From NCBI GenBank assembly GCA_016709155.1, contig JADJEI010000006.1:356934-420933 (forward strand): 64,000 nucleotides of DNA, given 5' to 3'. A model generated the notes under the pieces. It worked only from the letters and a program-made list of their open reading frames with translations. It made no database searches and was not told the origin of the DNA. Every line of letters starts with the position of its first letter. Positions within the stretch are counted from its first letter, which is position 1. A program made the position numbers and the translations under genes. The stretch is from Ignavibacteriales bacterium (GTDB lineage: Bacteria > Bacteroidota > Ignavibacteria > Ignavibacteriales > Ignavibacteriaceae). Shown here one piece after another: positions 1 through 9,270 of this stretch.

Positions 1-536
1 TCTGGAAGCGTAAGTTGATAAATAATATTGCCTGTAGCTTTTTCGATTAGTACAAAATCACTCCCCCTCGCTGCTCCAATGACAAAATCATCTTCTGATT
101 CTGCAACCACGGGGTCATACGGCGCAGTAGATAATTCCCAGAGCGGAGTATTATCGTGATCAGAATAAAGCGATACTCTCATATCATTCAAACCCCATCC
201 TGTAAGCGGAGAAGAGCCGCTATTATTCAACTCAGTAAAATTCGCTATTGCTGCCCCATCCTGATACCACCAAAGAAGATTGCCGCCTAAAACATACTTT
301 TCTTTATTTAGGCTTGAAGGGGCAAAGGATTGATTTAACAATGAATTATCATCAAATGAATTCTTAACACCAAAAGTCTGATGTTTAGAATTATTTCCAT
401 CACGAAGAATTTTTGTGCCGATAAAATTCTTATCCTGTGAATACAATTCATTCGTGAAAATGAAAAACGAAAATAGTAGGATACTTATTAAAATTGTTTT
501 TAAGGTTTGCAAATCAAAATGAAATAAACTTTTCAT
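1..536 (-). CDS. Secreted protein, 5' part only (possible beta-propeller)
   Basis: An open frame starts with ATG at 536 and runs off the left edge, so about 178 residues are visible and the C-terminus is missing. The first 33 residues form a Sec signal peptide: basic start, long hydrophobic run, then F-T-N-E-L-Y-S-Q. A strong ribosome site (AGGAGG, 542-547) sits 5 nt before the start and fixes it. Later residues alternate short strands (LWELSTAPYDPVVAE, then FVLIEKATGNIIYQL) as in PQQ-like or WD-type propeller repeats, but too little is visible to name a family. It is probably periplasmic or surface-exposed. I do not recognise the gene. Confidence 0.75.
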   Translation of the reverse strand, partial: MKSLFHFDLQTLKTILISILLFSFFIFTNELYSQDKNFIGTKILRDGNNSKHQTFGVKNSFDDNSLLNQSFAPSSLNKEKYVLGGNLLWWYQDGAAIANFTELNNSGSSPLTGWGLNDMRVSLYSDHDNTPLWELSTAPYDPVVAESEDDFVIGAARGSDFVLIEKATGNIIYQLTLP

Positions 537-985
537 GTGAACCTCCTGGATAGTTTAATAAATTTGTAGTAATATTTTATAGAGGGACTAACGAAGGAAC
601 GGTTTGTAACTGAGGTACTCATTAACATCTTCAGAAACGTATTGCTGATAACAAAATATTATTTTATTTGTGATCAAACTTAGAACGTTGTTCGTTCAAA
701 AACAAAATTCTCACCTAAAACATCTTGAGATATAATAGTCTATTAAGAAACGAGATTTGCATACGCATCGTTTGAATAGATAGGATAAATAATCCTTAAT
801 AATTTCGAAAGAAGAAAATTTTAATTAAAAGCTTATGAATTAAAATTAATCAACATGAAAGCAGTGAAATCAGTCTCATTGCTAAGTTTATTCAGATGTC
901 TTTGAATCAATTCTAATCTACTATAAACAACATCTGACTTTTGTGCATAAGATTTTAAACAGCTCACCATTTCGATTAAAATATT
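537..985. other. Non-coding stretch between two minus-strand genes
   Basis: No convincing frame on either strand. It holds the ribosome site of the leftmost gene (542-547) and presumably its promoter, which I cannot place. A small inverted repeat (AAACGA near 750 and TCGTTT near 770) is visible but too short to call an operator. Confidence 0.5.
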
Positions 986-1561
986 TTATAAAGTCAGGAT
1001 GAATTTTCGGATAAGATCATCGTACATTTTATAAAACTCTTGCAAATCATTGTCGAAAGTGTACCAGTCAATTTCCATTTTTTCATAATCCTTAAAGATC
1101 GGATCATGATAAGTAGCTTCGAACCAATCTATTTTCTCTTCCATTTTATCAGTGTCTTCATCCCATTTTTTAAATTCATCAAAAAGTTTGTTAAGCTTTT
1201 CATAAAAAATTTCCCGCTTATCTTGATGAGTTAAACATCTTGTAAAAAGCTGAGGAAAATCGGAAGTGCCGCTTTTATATTCTTCACTTTCGCACTCCTC
1301 CATTGAGTAGCCTGCAATTGTACCCCACGATTTAACTCCCTGTTCAATCCAATCAAGTTCTTCTTCAAAGATGGAAATTTCCGGCTGAATTTCGCTGAAC
1401 ATTTCCTCCATCCTTTTCTGCATTTTGTACAACGCCGCTAAATCATTGTGCATTTTTAGATATTCCATAACAGCAGAAGATTCTAACTCGCTTAGAGAAG
1501 CATCACTTTTGTATTCAAAGTGAATAACTCTCAATTCGTGGTTCACCATAGTTGGTTTCAT
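986..1561 (-). CDS. Hypothetical acidic, helix-rich protein (191 aa)
   Basis: Not recognised. The 191-residue product has no signal peptide or membrane segment. It is rich in Glu, Asp, Lys, Trp and aromatic residues, and long amphipathic stretches (about residues 25-75 and 115-185, for example YEKLNKLFDEFKKWDEDTDK) suggest a helical bundle or coiled coil. The frame is uninterrupted and its composition looks like real protein, unlike the low-complexity frame just upstream. It stands alone: about 450 bp of non-coding DNA follows it and a repeat-rich 574 bp precedes it. It is probably cytoplasmic with no assignable function. Confidence 0.6.
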   Translation of the reverse strand: MKPTMVNHELRVIHFEYKSDASLSELESSAVMEYLKMHNDLAALYKMQKRMEEMFSEIQPEISIFEEELDWIEQGVKSWGTIAGYSMEECESEEYKSGTSDFPQLFTRCLTHQDKREIFYEKLNKLFDEFKKWDEDTDKMEEKIDWFEATYHDPIFKDYEKMEIDWYTFDNDLQEFYKMYDDLIRKFILTL

Positions 1562-1653
1562 ATAATTTTTATTACCTTATTAAATTGGATGAAATTTATT
1601 GACTAATATTGAACGATTAAGAATTTATAACTGAATATATTAAATCACTAATC

Positions 1654-1722
1654 TTACTCAAAATTAGCATTATGCCATTCTGTGCAATGCCAACAGCATG
1701 ACAAATGTATACGGTGAGTTAT
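1654..1722. repeat. Imperfect hairpin element, copy 1
   Basis: About 69 bp beginning ACTCAAAATT and ending GGTGAGTT, so its outermost bases are inverted (ACTCA/TGAGT). An inner left arm (ATTATGCCATTCTG) pairs imperfectly with a right arm (CAGCATGACAAAT). A diverged copy in the same orientation lies at 2071-2138, on the other side of the 21-bp minisatellite. Together they look like a small palindromic interspersed repeat (REP/MITE-like). The 574-bp stretch 1562-2135 otherwise holds no gene I can support. Confidence 0.5.
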
Positions 1723-1827
1723 TTAAGTAAAATCTCAGTTTATTTTCATTACATATCACATTATTACTGTTAAATGTCAAGTTGAATGCCAAAGATATCA
1801 ATTGACAGCACACATAAATAAAGTGAT

Positions 1828-2020
1828 AGGAAGCGAAAATGAGATGACAGGAAGCGAAAATGAGATGACAGGAAGCGACAATGAGACGACAGGAAGCGAA
1901 AATGAGACGACAGGGAAGCGAAAATGATATGACAGGAAGCGAAAATGATCTGGCAGGAAGCGAAATGATGACAGGAAGCGATGACGGCAGGAAGCAAAAA
2001 TAAAGTGATAGGAAGTGAAA
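1828..2020. repeat. 21-bp tandem repeat (minisatellite), about 9 copies
   Basis: The unit AGGAAGCGAAAATGAGATGAC, or close variants, repeats head to tail about nine times. Most copies are 21 bp; one is 22 bp (extra G) and two are shortened to about 18 and 16 bp near the right end. The last copies drift (GGAAGCAAAAATAAAGTGAT, GGAAGTGAAAATTT). There are no unique spacers. The minus-strand frame across it encodes a low-complexity F-A-S-C/F-R-F-L-S-S-H pattern and I do not count it as a gene. Confidence 0.85.
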
Positions 2021-2070
2021 ATTTACTGCTGGAGTGTAAAAATTACCTATAAGGACTATTGAACTCGCCT

Positions 2071-2138
2071 AACTCAAAATCATCATTTATGTCATTCTGC
2101 GGCAAGGCATCAGTATGATAAATGCGAAAGGTGAGTTA
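2071..2138. repeat. Imperfect hairpin element, copy 2
   Basis: About 68 bp beginning AACTCAAAATCATCATTTATG and ending GGTGAGTTA, similar to the copy at 1654-1722. The inner arms CATTTATGTCATTCT and AGTATGATAAATG pair with a few mismatches. Its last bases coincide with the stop codon of the ABC ATPase gene (2136-2138), so it forms the immediate 3' end of the long sugar operon and could act as a 3' stem-loop on that transcript. This is inference; no T-run follows it. Confidence 0.5.
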
Positions 2139-3228
2139 AATTAATTTGTTCGTCTCAACATCAAAAATTTTTAATTTTTCTAAATTAAAAGCAAGGGTGA
2201 CTTTGTCACTTTCTTTAATTTTATCTGTCGGTGATATTCGAGCTACACATTTATTTCCATCAATAGAAAAATGAACAAACATTTCATTACCCATTGGTTC
2301 AATTAATTCAATGCAAACATTTATAACATTAGAAACGGCTTGCTTATCATGCTCCAGGAAAAAATCTTCCGGTCTGATTCCAATAGTTATTTTTTATTCT
2401 CGTACTTCACAAGTTGATTGATGTGAGTTTGATTAAGATGAAAAGTAAGCTCAGATGAATTACTCTTAAACTGGTTTGAACCTGATAAAATTACTCCTTC
2501 AATAAAATTCATTGAAGGGCTTCCAATAAAACCTGCAACAAATTTATTCGCTGGATTATTATAAAGATTTAGCGGAGTATCAATCTGCTGAATAACTCCA
2601 TCTTTCATTACAACAATTCTATCTCCCATCGTCATCGCTTCAGTTTGGTCATGTGTAACATAAATCATTGTTGCATTAAGACTTTTATGAAGCTTAGAAA
2701 TTTCTGTTCTCATCTGCACTCTTAATTTAGCATCAAGATTAGAAAGCGGTTCATCGAACAAAAATACTTTTGGTTTACGTACAATAGCTCTTCCAACAGC
2801 AACCCTCTGCCGCTGTCCTCCTGAAAGAGATTTTGGCTTTTTATTTAGATAATTTTCAAGTTCAAGAATTTTAGCTGCATCATTTACTCTATTTTCAATT
2901 TCCTTTTTATCAAATTTTTAAGTTTTAATCCGAATGCCATGTTTTCATAAACCGTCATATGAGGATAAAGCGCATAATTCTGAAATACCATTGCGATGTC
3001 TCTATCCTTTGGCGGTTTATCATTTACCACCTCCCCATCAATCAAAATTTGCCCGCTTGAAATTTCTTCAAGCCCTGCAATCATTCTTAAAGTGGTTGAT
3101 TTACCGCATCCGGAAGGACCAACGAGTACAACAAATTCTTTATCATTTATTTCGACACAAACATTATCCACCACCTTTTTGCCGGCTTCATAAACCTTCG
3201 TCACATTATTTAATATTACTTCTGCCAT
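2136..3228 (-). CDS. Sugar ABC transporter ATP-binding protein (MalK/UgpC/MsmX type), frameshifted
   Basis: Cytoplasmic ATPase that powers a CUT1 sugar importer. Visible motifs are Walker [10 protein letters not shown] (about residue 38), Q-loop [13 protein letters not shown], signature LSGGQRQR, Walker B VFLFDEP, the switch His in [11 protein letters not shown], and a C-terminal TOBE-like region ([10 protein letters not shown] onward to 2136). The reading frame breaks twice. One A is missing in the run near 2914 (restoring it gives [14 protein letters not shown]) and one A is missing near 2392 (restoring it gives [12 protein letters not shown]). Both breaks are in homopolymers and the conceptual product is full length for the family (about 365 aa), so I read it as one gene. 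It lies 50 bp after the permease genes and is the last gene of the cluster. Confidence 0.85.
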
Positions 3229-3278
3229 AATATTTCTTTGCTTTGATTATTTAATAATTTCTTATTCTATTTTGAATA

Positions 3279-4087
3279 TCATTCTTTTACACTCCCCATC
3301 ATGATTCCTTTAATGTAATACTTTTGGAGAGCGAGGAAAACAATAATGACAGGGATAATAGTAACAACAGATCCAGCCATCATTAACTCGGGATCTTTTG
3401 TATGCTCGCCCATTAAGTTTGCAAGTGCAACCGGAAGCGTGTACATAGAGTCATCCGTTAACACGATCAAAGGCCAAAGAAAATCATTCCACGTTCCAAG
3501 AAAAGTGAATATGGCAAGTGTAACTAAAATGGGGTAGCAAGCGGCAGAATTATTTTCCGGTAAATCTCGAAGTCGCCGGCACCATCAATTTTAGCGGCTT
3601 CAATTAAGCTGTCGGGAATCGAAAGGCAGTATTGTCTTATCAAGAATATTCCAAAATATTAGCTAAACCAGGAATTATGATAGCCATATATGTGTTGATA
3701 AAGCCCATATATTTTAAGAGTAAAAATAACGGAAGCATTGTTACCTGACTTGGAATTATCATTGAAGTCAAAAGCAGATTAAACAATTTATCCTTTCCAG
3801 CAAAGCGATATTTTGCAAAGGCATATCCTGCCATGGAATTGAAAAAAAAGCGAGACGATAGTAACAATGGTTGAAAGTAATAAACTGTTTAGAAAATTTT
3901 GGGCAGCATTCAATCTTACAAACAAAGTTTGAAATTGAATTAATGCTGCGTAATCAGGAATAAATACTGGCGGGAATACGCTTGCCTCCCCATCATTCAT
4001 CAATGATGCAGAGACCATCCAGAGAAATGGCACCATAGTGATGAAGGAAGTAATTCCTAAAAATGTGTAAAGCAAAATCTTTTTCAT
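3279..4087 (-). CDS. Sugar ABC transporter permease, MalG type, frameshifted
   Basis: Inner-membrane subunit of the CUT1 importer, about 270 aa when repaired. The N-terminus [21 protein letters not shown] is the first membrane helix. The cytoplasmic EAA loop that docks the ATPase is seen in the conceptual product as [20 protein letters not shown], followed by LPLATP. The C-terminal [13 protein letters not shown] is typical of MalG-type subunits. Three single-base indels break the frame: an extra T near 3845, a missing T near 3655 and a missing C near 3535, all in short homopolymers. The gene overlaps the stop of the other permease by 4 bp, which indicates coupled translation. Confidence 0.8.
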
Positions 4088-4987
4088 AAATCTTTACTCT
4101 TTTGAGTTTTTAACTGAATCATCGTTCCGATAAAAATTATAAAGAAGAGCACAAAAGCAATTGAAGCAGAGTAACCCATATTCCACCATCGAAAACCCTC
4201 CTGATACATATATTGAACGATGGTTAATGTTTTATTCAATGGACCCCCCTGAGTCATCACATAAGGCTCAGCAAAAACCTGAAAGAAGCCAATCATGGTA
4301 ATAAGAGTTACGAATAATGTGGTGGGGGCGAGCATTGGTAAAGTTATGGATTTAAATTTCTGCCATCCGTTAGCTCCTTCGATATCGGCAGCTTCGTATA
4401 ATTCTTCGGGAATGTTTTGCAAACCTGCAATAAAAATTATCATATTGTATCCAAAATTTTTCCAAACAGACATCAAGATTATTGAAGGCATCGCCCAAAC
4501 AGGATCACCAAGCCAATCAATAGGATTTATTCCCACAAAACTTATAATATAATTTAGAATTCCAAACTTAGGGTGGTAGATAACTCGCCAAACAATTGCG
4601 ACAGCTACAAGTGTCGTCACAACGGGCATAAAATAACTTAAGCGGAATATTCCTTTATACTTTATTAGTTTCGAATTTAACAGAAGCGCCGCTCCCAATG
4701 ATATCGCTATAGATAAAGGCGCCGCTGCCACTACGTAATAAAAAAGTATTTTGCAGTGCCTGCCAGAATAAAGGATCATCAATTAGTTTTAAATAATTTT
4801 TCAATCCAACAAATCGAAGTGTACTCCAATCACCAAGTGTATAAATATCGAAGTCCGTAAAACTTATCATGAACGCAGCTACAACAGGCAGGAAGAAAAA
4901 AATGCCAATCGCAGAAATTGCCGGAGCTAAAAACAGGTACGCTGCTTTGCTGTTGTTTGTGAAATATTTTTTAGATAACGATTTCAT
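4084..4987 (-). CDS. Sugar ABC transporter permease, MalF type, frameshifted
   Basis: Second inner-membrane subunit of the CUT1 importer (about 300 aa). The first helix is at about residues 15-38 (AYLFLAPAISAIGIFFFLP). The EAA loop reads ELYEAADIEGANGWQKFKSI, followed by LPMLAP. The C-terminus is a membrane helix and a short basic tail. One extra T in the six-T run near 4740 breaks the frame after residue 83; removing it joins LQNTF to YYVVAAAPLSIA. It lies directly after the solute-binding protein gene and overlaps malG-like by 4 bp. Substrate is not shown by the sequence; the operon suggests beta-1,2-gluco-oligosaccharides. Confidence 0.82.
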
Positions 4988-4989
4988 TT

Positions 4990-6272
4990 TTAATGTTCAA
5001 GCATCCATTTTCTTTTTTCAAGAATTTTATCAACATCCTTATCTAAATTCATTAGTGCTTGTTTGGTTGACATCTCATTTCTTGCGGCAAGTTCTGCATA
5101 AAGTTGAATTTTTGAAAACGCAATTTGTTCCCACTCTGGAATCTTGGGGGTGGCGGCAACATTATGAAATTGTTCATAAAACGCGTTCATATAAATATCA
5201 TTTTTTAGAATTGAGTCTTCCCACGCTTCTCTGACCGAGGGCAAATCGTCTGTAAGCTTATAAAACTCAATTTGTGTTTTCGCTTCCGAAAGAAATTCGA
5301 TCAATGCGATTGCTTCCTTTTTGTGTTCGGAGCGGCTGAAGATAACAAGACTTGAACCCCCAGCTAATGATAATCCCGGGTATTCGTGTTTATAACCAGG
5401 CATCGGCGCGGTCATCCATTCATTTGCAAGATCACCTTTCATCCATTTTTTAAACTCAGGAATATTCCACGGACCGGATATATACATACTGAAATACTCA
5501 TCAGCAAACGCTTGATATACATTCGTGACCTGGGAGATTCCTATCGGAGCAAGTTTCTGTTTATGAAATGAAATTAAGAAATCAAATGCTTCTTTAAACT
5601 CAGGCGAACTAAAATTAGCTTTGGTTAAATTCTCTGAGATTAATTCAGCATTTGCCTGAAGCCCGAACTGAACAAACGGTGCCCATTCATTTGTTGGCAG
5701 GTAAATAGCATATTTTTCTTCTCCCAGGGAAAAGTATTTTTATTTTTTTGAAGCATCCAAAAGCTCTTCCCAATTTCTTGGGGGTGGGAGTATCCCGCAC
5801 GCTGCAAAACATCCTTTGCGATAGTAAAGAACTCTTGTATCTACGTACCACGGAATACCATAAATTTTTCCATCAATAATATTGGTACGCCAGATTCCAT
5901 CAAAATATCTGCCGCGGTTCAATTTATCCGAGCTTGCAATTAAATTATCAAGGGGGATGATGGCATACAACGCTGCGAATTGAGGGATCCAGGTATTACC
6001 GAGTTGACAAATGTCTGGTGTGTTATCGCTCGCAAAAGCAGTTATTAGTTTTTCCTGTGCGGCTGTCCATGGCATTGCTTGAACTTTAACTTTTTTATAC
6101 GCGGGTACTGTTTTTCAAATTCAGGAATAAGCTTTGTGACAAACTCTGCCTCTGACCCCATTGCCCAAAATTTTATCTCTGTAAAAGTCTTTTTTTCATT
6201 GGAACAAGAAAACTGAATTGTACAGAAAAATAAAAAGAGAATGATTAAAATATTTAGACTTTTGTTTGTCAT
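4990..6272 (-). CDS. Sugar ABC transporter solute-binding lipoprotein, interrupted
   Basis: Family 1 extracellular solute-binding protein (about 425 aa) that would deliver an oligosaccharide to the adjacent permeases. It has a lipoprotein signal peptide (ILIILFLFFCTIQFSCSNEKK, Cys at about residue 23) and the family pattern FWAMGSEAEFVTKLIPEFEKQYP. Further family-like stretches are ASDNTPDICQLGNTWIPQFA and SMYISGPWNIPEF, followed near the C-terminus by SEHKKEAIALIEFL. Two interruptions are present: an A-run indel near 6095, and an in-frame TAA at 5740-5742 after LLDASKK; the same frame then continues with family-like sequence. The TAA is not a simple frameshift, so either a base error or a genuine nonsense mutation must be considered. 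Confidence 0.82.
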
Positions 6273-6280
6273 TTAAATAG

Positions 6281-7343
6281 TTACTTATTAAAAGTAATTT
6301 CACTCAAAGATATTGTGTGCTCAATTCTTTGATTATTTCGGTAAACCCAAATTTCCATTTTAATATTTGGATCATCACTATTCCAATCAATAGTAATAAG
6401 TCCGAAATTATTATCCATAACAGGACCTTCAATTCGATTCAGATTTGGCGTCGCAAATTTCCAGCTTTCAGTTATACCGCTCGAAGTAACATCATAAATC
6501 GGATATAGTTCTTCCGATTCTACTTTTGAAATTTCCGCATAATGCACATCACCGGAGATAAAAATAACACCATTGGCATTGGTCTTTTTAATCAGGTCAA
6601 GTAATTTTTTTTTGTTCAAAAGGAAAATTCGCCCATGCTTCATAACCATTAAATGAAACCCCAAATTGAGTACCGCTGCCAATTATTCTTATATCTGCAG
6701 GAGTTGATAATTCCTTTTCAAGCCAGCGCCATTGCTCTTCGCCAAGCATTGTTGAATCAGAATTTTGGTGCGGGAAATAATCAAGTTTGTAAAAAAAGCT
6801 TTCGTCATCTTTTAATTCATCATTATAAATTCTTAAGTCATCGCGAAAAGTTCTTTCATCGAGAAGAATAATCTGAAGAGTGTGTTTCGAATCTGAGAAA
6901 TAATAAGAATCATAAATACCTTTACGATTATATCGCGGTGAAGTTTTAGGCACTTCGAAAAAATTGAGGAATAATTTCTTCGATTCATTTTGTAATTCGT
7001 AATGCCGCCCAATATCATTCCAGCCGTAATCGTGGTCATCCCACGTTGCAATAATTGGAATGTTCAATTTTAGTTTTTGAAATTCTTCTTTAGCCCCCAG
7101 CTTTTTATAAGCTTCTTCTAATTCTTCAATACTTTTTGTGTCAGCATAAATATTATCGCCGAGATAAATAAAGAGTTCAGGTTCAAGTTCAGGTTAATGT
7201 TCAAGAATAATCGATAGGATCGGTTGATCTAGGTTTTCATCTGCACAAGAACCGAAAGCTATCTTTGAAATCAGCGGATAATTATTTTGTGCAAACGATA
7301 AAGCCGATAAACAAATACTGAAACAAACAACTATTTTTTTCAT
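6281..7343 (-). CDS. PhoD-like secreted metallophosphoesterase, interrupted
   Basis: About 350 aa with a Sec signal peptide (MKKIVVCFSICLSALSFAQ). PhoD-type motifs appear in order: IAFGSCADEN, FIYLGDNIYADT, ATWDDHDYGWND, GSGTQFG, and FISGDVHYAEIS, all metal-ligand blocks of this family. PhoD enzymes hydrolyse phosphomono- and phosphodiesters; Bacillus PhoD cleaves glycerol-phosphate polymers. An in-frame TAA at codon 50 (7194-7196) lies inside a GTTCAGGTTCAAG-like repeated patch, and an A/T-run indel near 6600 shifts the frame after FEQKK. It sits 19 bp after a GH144-like gene and 8 bp before the solute-binding protein, so it belongs to the glucan operon. A role in removing phosphoglycerol groups from glucans is my inference. 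Confidence 0.78.
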
Positions 7344-7362
7344 AACGTAACGATGATAAAAT

Positions 7363-9235
7363 TCATTTTGCAAGCACCATTTTGCCGGTTAAGACATTTT
7401 CTTTGTAACTGATTTTATAAAAATAAATACCTGAACTCACTAATCTTCCAAGTTCATCTAAACCATCCCATGATTTCTCATTTAATCCTGCAGGAAGTTC
7501 TTTATTTACTAATTGCTTGACTAACTGTCCTAGCGAATTATAAATGTTCACCTGAGTAAATTCCGAATGTGGAAGAGTGAAAACAATATTAGTGGAAGGA
7601 TTAAAAGGATTAGGATAATTACCAATTAACTTGAAAGTATTTTCGTCAGGAATTATATCTCCAACATCTGTAGTTGAATCAGGCACAAATCCGATAGCAT
7701 CCAGCATAGGTTGAATTTCAGGATTTTTCATAAAATTATTCCATAGCAATCCGCTCCTGTAATTTTCTATCATCGCAATTATTGGTCCTTGATCAATTGC
7801 AAGGTAACTATCTGCAAACCAATTTTCAGTGGGATTGAAAGCATCATAAAAACCATACTCCCCCCAAACACTTGTCCAGTAAGTTCGATAAAGATATTTA
7901 ATAACCTCGATTGATTCTTGAGGAGTATAAGCTAAAGAAGAAAGAGCAGCCGTCGGAGTTATCGTACCATTATCATTATTAGGTTCGTGAACGCGATAAC
8001 CGGTCGGATCATCACTTGCTGTTAGTCCCCAGCAGTTTTCATTATATCCAACATAGTTATGCGGATTATCAGTACAATAAGCTTTATGGATTAGAGTAAT
8101 ATTCTTATTATTTAAAAAATAATTACAGTAGGCATCTTTTTTGTTTCTTGGATCAAATCCAAGAAACGAATAATGGGAAAAGAAGAGCGGACCACCGAAG
8201 TCCCACCCTACCCATTGTATATAACCATAGAATGAACTTCCATTAACATAATAAGAAGAGTTCGCCCATCCGTCATGAAATAAATTTGCGGGAACGCCGT
8301 GTGTTGAAGATGCGATTGCTAATAAATATACGATCATAGCTTCATTGGGACCAGCAACGGTCATATTCATTTGCCAGCCATAATTTGGTGACCAATGCCA
8401 GTAGAGGTAATTTCGGTGGGATATCTTCTATACCAATCCCATTCAACTTCATCAATAATTTGAGTAGATAAAATTCTTATCGAGTCTTCTTCAGCAGTGT
8501 ACTGATCAAAGTATTGTCGAATCGTCATCAAACCTTGAATCATATAAGATGTTTCAACGAGATCCCCCGTTATCAAAGGTGCTAAATGGTATAACGTTTC
8601 CATTTGAACCGTTCAGCCAATGTGAAAAGCTCCGTGAAATCTATCAGCTTTTGTTGTAAGAAAATTCAATATTTTCAACATTCGTTCAACTGCTTCTTCA
8701 CGAGTCACATAACCTCGTTCCACCGCGACCGGGATAGACATTATACCAAAACCTGAGCCGCCTGAGGTAACAGTTTCCGCACTTCCGAGCCTCTCCCTTG
8801 CAAGACCTGAAACCGGATGTCCGTAATCCCAACAATATCTGACTGTAGTTCTTTGCACCATATCCAGAAATTCATCATCAGTCATTACATGTGTTTGGGC
8901 TTCAACACTATCGCTTAAAGGGGATTCATTTCCACTAACGTCAAATGCACTAATTTTAAATTTGAAACTATAACCGGCAACGCCCAAATTAAAAGAAAAA
9001 TAGTTTTTACTTTTATCAACGATCTTATAAAAATTATAAACTGAACCATTCCACAAATAAATATTATAACCTGCTAGGTCACTTTCTGTATTTGCTTTCC
9101 AAATTAAGTCTATATGTTTTCATAGCCAACACCTTTAAGATTTAGCGGAGTATTGGGGGGTATGGTGTCTGTCTGCGCATTTGTTCCGAATGGGCATATA
9201 ATCAAAATGATCGCAAATATTATAAATCGTATCAT
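7363..9235 (-). CDS. GH144-like beta-1,2-glucanase with T9SS sorting tail, frameshifted
   Basis: Repaired product about 620 aa. It has a signal peptide (MIRFIIFAIILIICPFGTNAQ) and a fibronectin-III-like domain (about residues 25-110). The catalytic domain is of the PF10091 glucoamylase-like type, the family that includes GH144 endo-beta-1,2-glucanases. Marks are SGSGFGIMSIPVAVERGYV, GGDLVETSYMIQGL, WHWSPNYGWQMNM, and AIDQGPIIAMIENYRSGLLW. The C-terminal T9SS type A sorting domain starts near NYPNPFNPST. Indels near 9115, 8630, 8590 and 8410 break the frame; the two at 8630 and 8590 compensate each other. The T9SS tail places it at the cell surface or outside, where it would cut long glucans before uptake. 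Confidence 0.82.
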
Positions 9236-9270
9236 CTTATTATCCTTAATTAAATCTATGGTGAATGAAT

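Noticed and set aside
745..780. Inverted repeat AAACGA/TCGTTT as an operator
   Set aside because: Arms of 6 bp with 14 bp between them in AT-rich DNA occur by chance, and no regulator gene is near.
1770..1997. Minus-strand 75-codon frame across the 21-bp repeats
   Set aside because: Its sequence is only the translated minisatellite (FASC and FRFLSSH units), the period of 21 keeps any frame open by chance, and there is no ribosome site.
1828..2020. Possible CRISPR array
   Set aside because: The repeats are directly adjacent without unique spacers, the unit is 21 bp, and no cas genes are near.
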